Source: Candidatus Peregrinibacteria bacterium (GTDB lineage Bacteria > Patescibacteriota > Gracilibacteria > Peribacterales > Peribacteraceae). Taken from it: DNA of 64,000 bases. Positions 62,643-64,000 of the stretch are shown here, one piece after another. Each line of letters opens with the position of its first letter. Positions within the stretch are counted from its first letter, which is position 1. The stretch covers positions 1 to 64,000 of the forward strand of contig JAUSFD010000029.1 of NCBI GenBank assembly GCA_030649955.1. Reading direction: 5' to 3'. Below the pieces are notes generated by a model. That model was not told the DNA's origin, did not search any database, and saw nothing but the letters and a program-made list of their open reading frames with translations. A program made the position numbers and the translations under genes.

Positions 62643-63662
62643 ATGCAATTTAGATCTATCCGCCATCACTCTCTCAAACGTCAATTACACGGGTTCATAT
62701 GTCTGCCGTTTCTTGTTTTGTTGCTTGCAAGCTGCACAGCGAATATTAGCGAAACCGGCAAAACGACGTTTAAGATCAATGTAGATACATGGATTGGTTA
62801 CGCGCCGCTTCGTCTCGCTCAAGAGAAAGGATTTTTCGAGGATGTTGATGTTCAGATCATCACAACACCCGACGTCGCTCAGCGAAAACTGATTCTTGAG
62901 CGTGGAGAGAATCAGGCGATAGCAGAAACGGTGGATCAATTGGTTCTCGATCATAGTCAGGGCATCCATTCAGTTGCGGTGACAGGTCTTGATTTCTCAA
63001 ATGGTGCCGACGGCATCGTAGCCGTAGACACGATCAAGACTCTGCAGGATCTGAAAGGCAAGATAATCCTCGTGCAGAAGAACTACGTGAGTGAATCGCT
63101 CCTCAATTATCTGCTCGAACAGAATGGGATTGATTTCGAGGACGTCACGACGGTCGATACCGAGGCGGGAGCGGCTGGGGCTGCGTTCGCTGCGGGGAGA
63201 ACGGATGCGGCGGTTACATTCGAGCCGTGGCTTTCGAAAGCCAAGGAACGGACGGGAAGCCACATCTTGGCGACCAGCAAAGACGCTCCGGGCGTGGTCG
63301 TGGATATCCTCTCTGTACAGCAGGACTACCTCAAAACTCATCCGGACATCGTTGCGAAGGTTGTCCGTGGCTGGTTCAAGGCAGTCGAGTATTGGAAGCA
63401 GCATCCGGACGAATCAAATGCGATCATGGCGAAATATTATTCGGTGACACCGAAGGAGTTCGCCGATCAGGTCTCAGGTTTGGTTTGGCCATCGTATGAC
63501 GAAAACCTGACCTACTTCACGCAGAATGCGAAGCCAAGTATCTACGATGTCGCTGACACCTTCGTGAGCATCTTTCTGAAGACAGGGCAGATCCGGAGCA
63601 AACCGGATTTAGAACCCGCAGTCGATACATCGATTCTTCAGAATCTTCATGCAAAGCAGTAA
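62643..63662 (+). CDS. ABC importer substrate-binding lipoprotein (SsuA/TauA/NMT1 type)
   Basis: From the ATG at 62643 the product is 339 residues. It has a lipoprotein signal with lipobox LLASC, then the NMT1/SsuA pattern: WIGYAPLRLAQEKGFFEDVDVQII, GLDFSNGADGIVAV, LKGKIILVQKNYVSESLLNYLLEQNGI and FAAGRTDAAVTFEPWLSKA. It should bind a nitrate-, sulfonate- or thiamine-precursor-like ligand outside the membrane; the ligand is not decidable. It overlaps the permease gene by 14 nt. Confidence 0.92.
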   Translation: MQFRSIRHHSLKRQLHGFICLPFLVLLLASCTANISETGKTTFKINVDTWIGYAPLRLAQEKGFFEDVDVQIITTPDVAQRKLILERGENQAIAETVDQLVLDHSQGIHSVAVTGLDFSNGADGIVAVDTIKTLQDLKGKIILVQKNYVSESLLNYLLEQNGIDFEDVTTVDTEAGAAGAAFAAGRTDAAVTFEPWLSKAKERTGSHILATSKDAPGVVVDILSVQQDYLKTHPDIVAKVVRGWFKAVEYWKQHPDESNAIMAKYYSVTPKEFADQVSGLVWPSYDENLTYFTQNAKPSIYDVADTFVSIFLKTGQIRSKPDLEPAVDTSILQNLHAKQ

Positions 63663-64000
63663 ATGGAGTTCTACGGCTCTTGGATCGATCTCCTTTCTCT
63701 TGCTTCTGCTGCTCTGGAGCCTTGTGACATACACGGGTTTCGTGAAGGACTTTTTTCTTCCAACTCCAACGTCGCTGTTACACGGTTTCTTTTCGCTTTT
63801 CACACAACAGAGTTTCGCTAATGACGTGCTCATCAGTGTCTACCGCGTTCTCGTCGGATTCATCATCGCGGTCGTCTGCGCGGTTCCCTTGGGAATCATC
63901 GTTGGGCTCAACCGTCGAATGGAAGCGCTTGTAGAACCTATTGTTGGCTTCATCCGCTACACACCGACGCCCGCTCTGATTCCTCTTTTCATCTTGTGGT
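63649..64000 (+). CDS. ABC importer permease (SsuC/TauC type), 3' end outside window
   Basis: Starting at the ATG at 63649, inside the end of the preceding gene, the frame reads through the window edge. It shows an N-terminal membrane segment, FFLPTPTSLLHGFFSLF, ISVYRVLVGFIIAVVCAVPLGIIVGLNRRMEALVEPIVGFIRYTP and PALIPLFILW, the standard SsuC/TauC permease start. It forms the importer with the upstream lipoprotein; the ATPase gene is presumably beyond the window. Confidence 0.93.
   Translation, partial: MQSSKWSSTALGSISFLLLLLLWSLVTYTGFVKDFFLPTPTSLLHGFFSLFTQQSFANDVLISVYRVLVGFIIAVVCAVPLGIIVGLNRRMEALVEPIVGFIRYTPTPALIPLFILW

Overview
The window looks like a chromosomal segment of a Patescibacteria/CPR bacterium, most plausibly Peregrinibacteria (Peribacter-like). 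The reasons are an intron-bearing 23S gene, a CxxC-x17-CxxC cysteine-rich protein, long serine-run linkers in surface proteins, S-layer (SLH) proteins and standard stop-codon use (TGA is a stop). This placement is an inference from gene content; no 16S gene is present to test it.

Layout. 1-2667 is the 3' part of a large cysteine-rich surface protein with a C-terminal membrane anchor. 2736-17167 is a surface-glycan block: a 2188-residue protein with a methyltransferase and five glycosyltransferase domains, an AsnB-methyltransferase fusion, another methyltransferase, a Wzt/Wzm-type ABC exporter and two SGNH-like membrane proteins. 17229-27352 has a beta-CASP metallo-hydrolase with tandem copies of its own start region, a polytopic membrane protein, a methyltransferase, an RsuA/RluB-type pseudouridine synthase carrying an in-frame palindromic insert, an SLH protein, an orphan sensor kinase and a secreted coiled-coil protein.

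27504-32369 (minus strand) is a 23S-5S rRNA unit with no 16S. The 23S gene holds two group I introns, at the L1917 and L1951 positions, plus several palindromic insertions. The unit is bracketed by a 31-nt complementary processing stem. Upstream is rpoB, without rpoC after it and with a long Lys/Pro/Ala-rich N-terminal extension. Then come sodA, a FemAB-like transferase, a 1408-residue S-layer protein, cysS, small hypotheticals, class I fructose-bisphosphate aldolase, a four-helix-bundle gene inside an inverted-repeat element, yidC-rnpA, gatC-gatA, a GT39-like enzyme, an SDR and the CxxC protein.

57190-61619 is accessory: a YafQ/DinJ pair, a MazEF pair, ssb, a 46-aa membrane protein, and tRNA-Asp with recombinase, primase-like and terminase-like remnants beside it. 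61780-64000 is a more AT-rich block with a TrmB-type regulator divergent from a SsuA/TauA-type ABC importer that runs off the end.

Two themes run through the window. First, at least nine families of long imperfect palindromes are built from head-to-head 6-8-nt degenerate repeats. They lie between genes, in rRNA, in an intron and in frame in a protein gene, and one copy encloses a four-helix-bundle gene. Second, many start codons have a -10-like hexamer ending 6-9 nt upstream and no Shine-Dalgarno sequence, which suggests widespread leaderless mRNAs.
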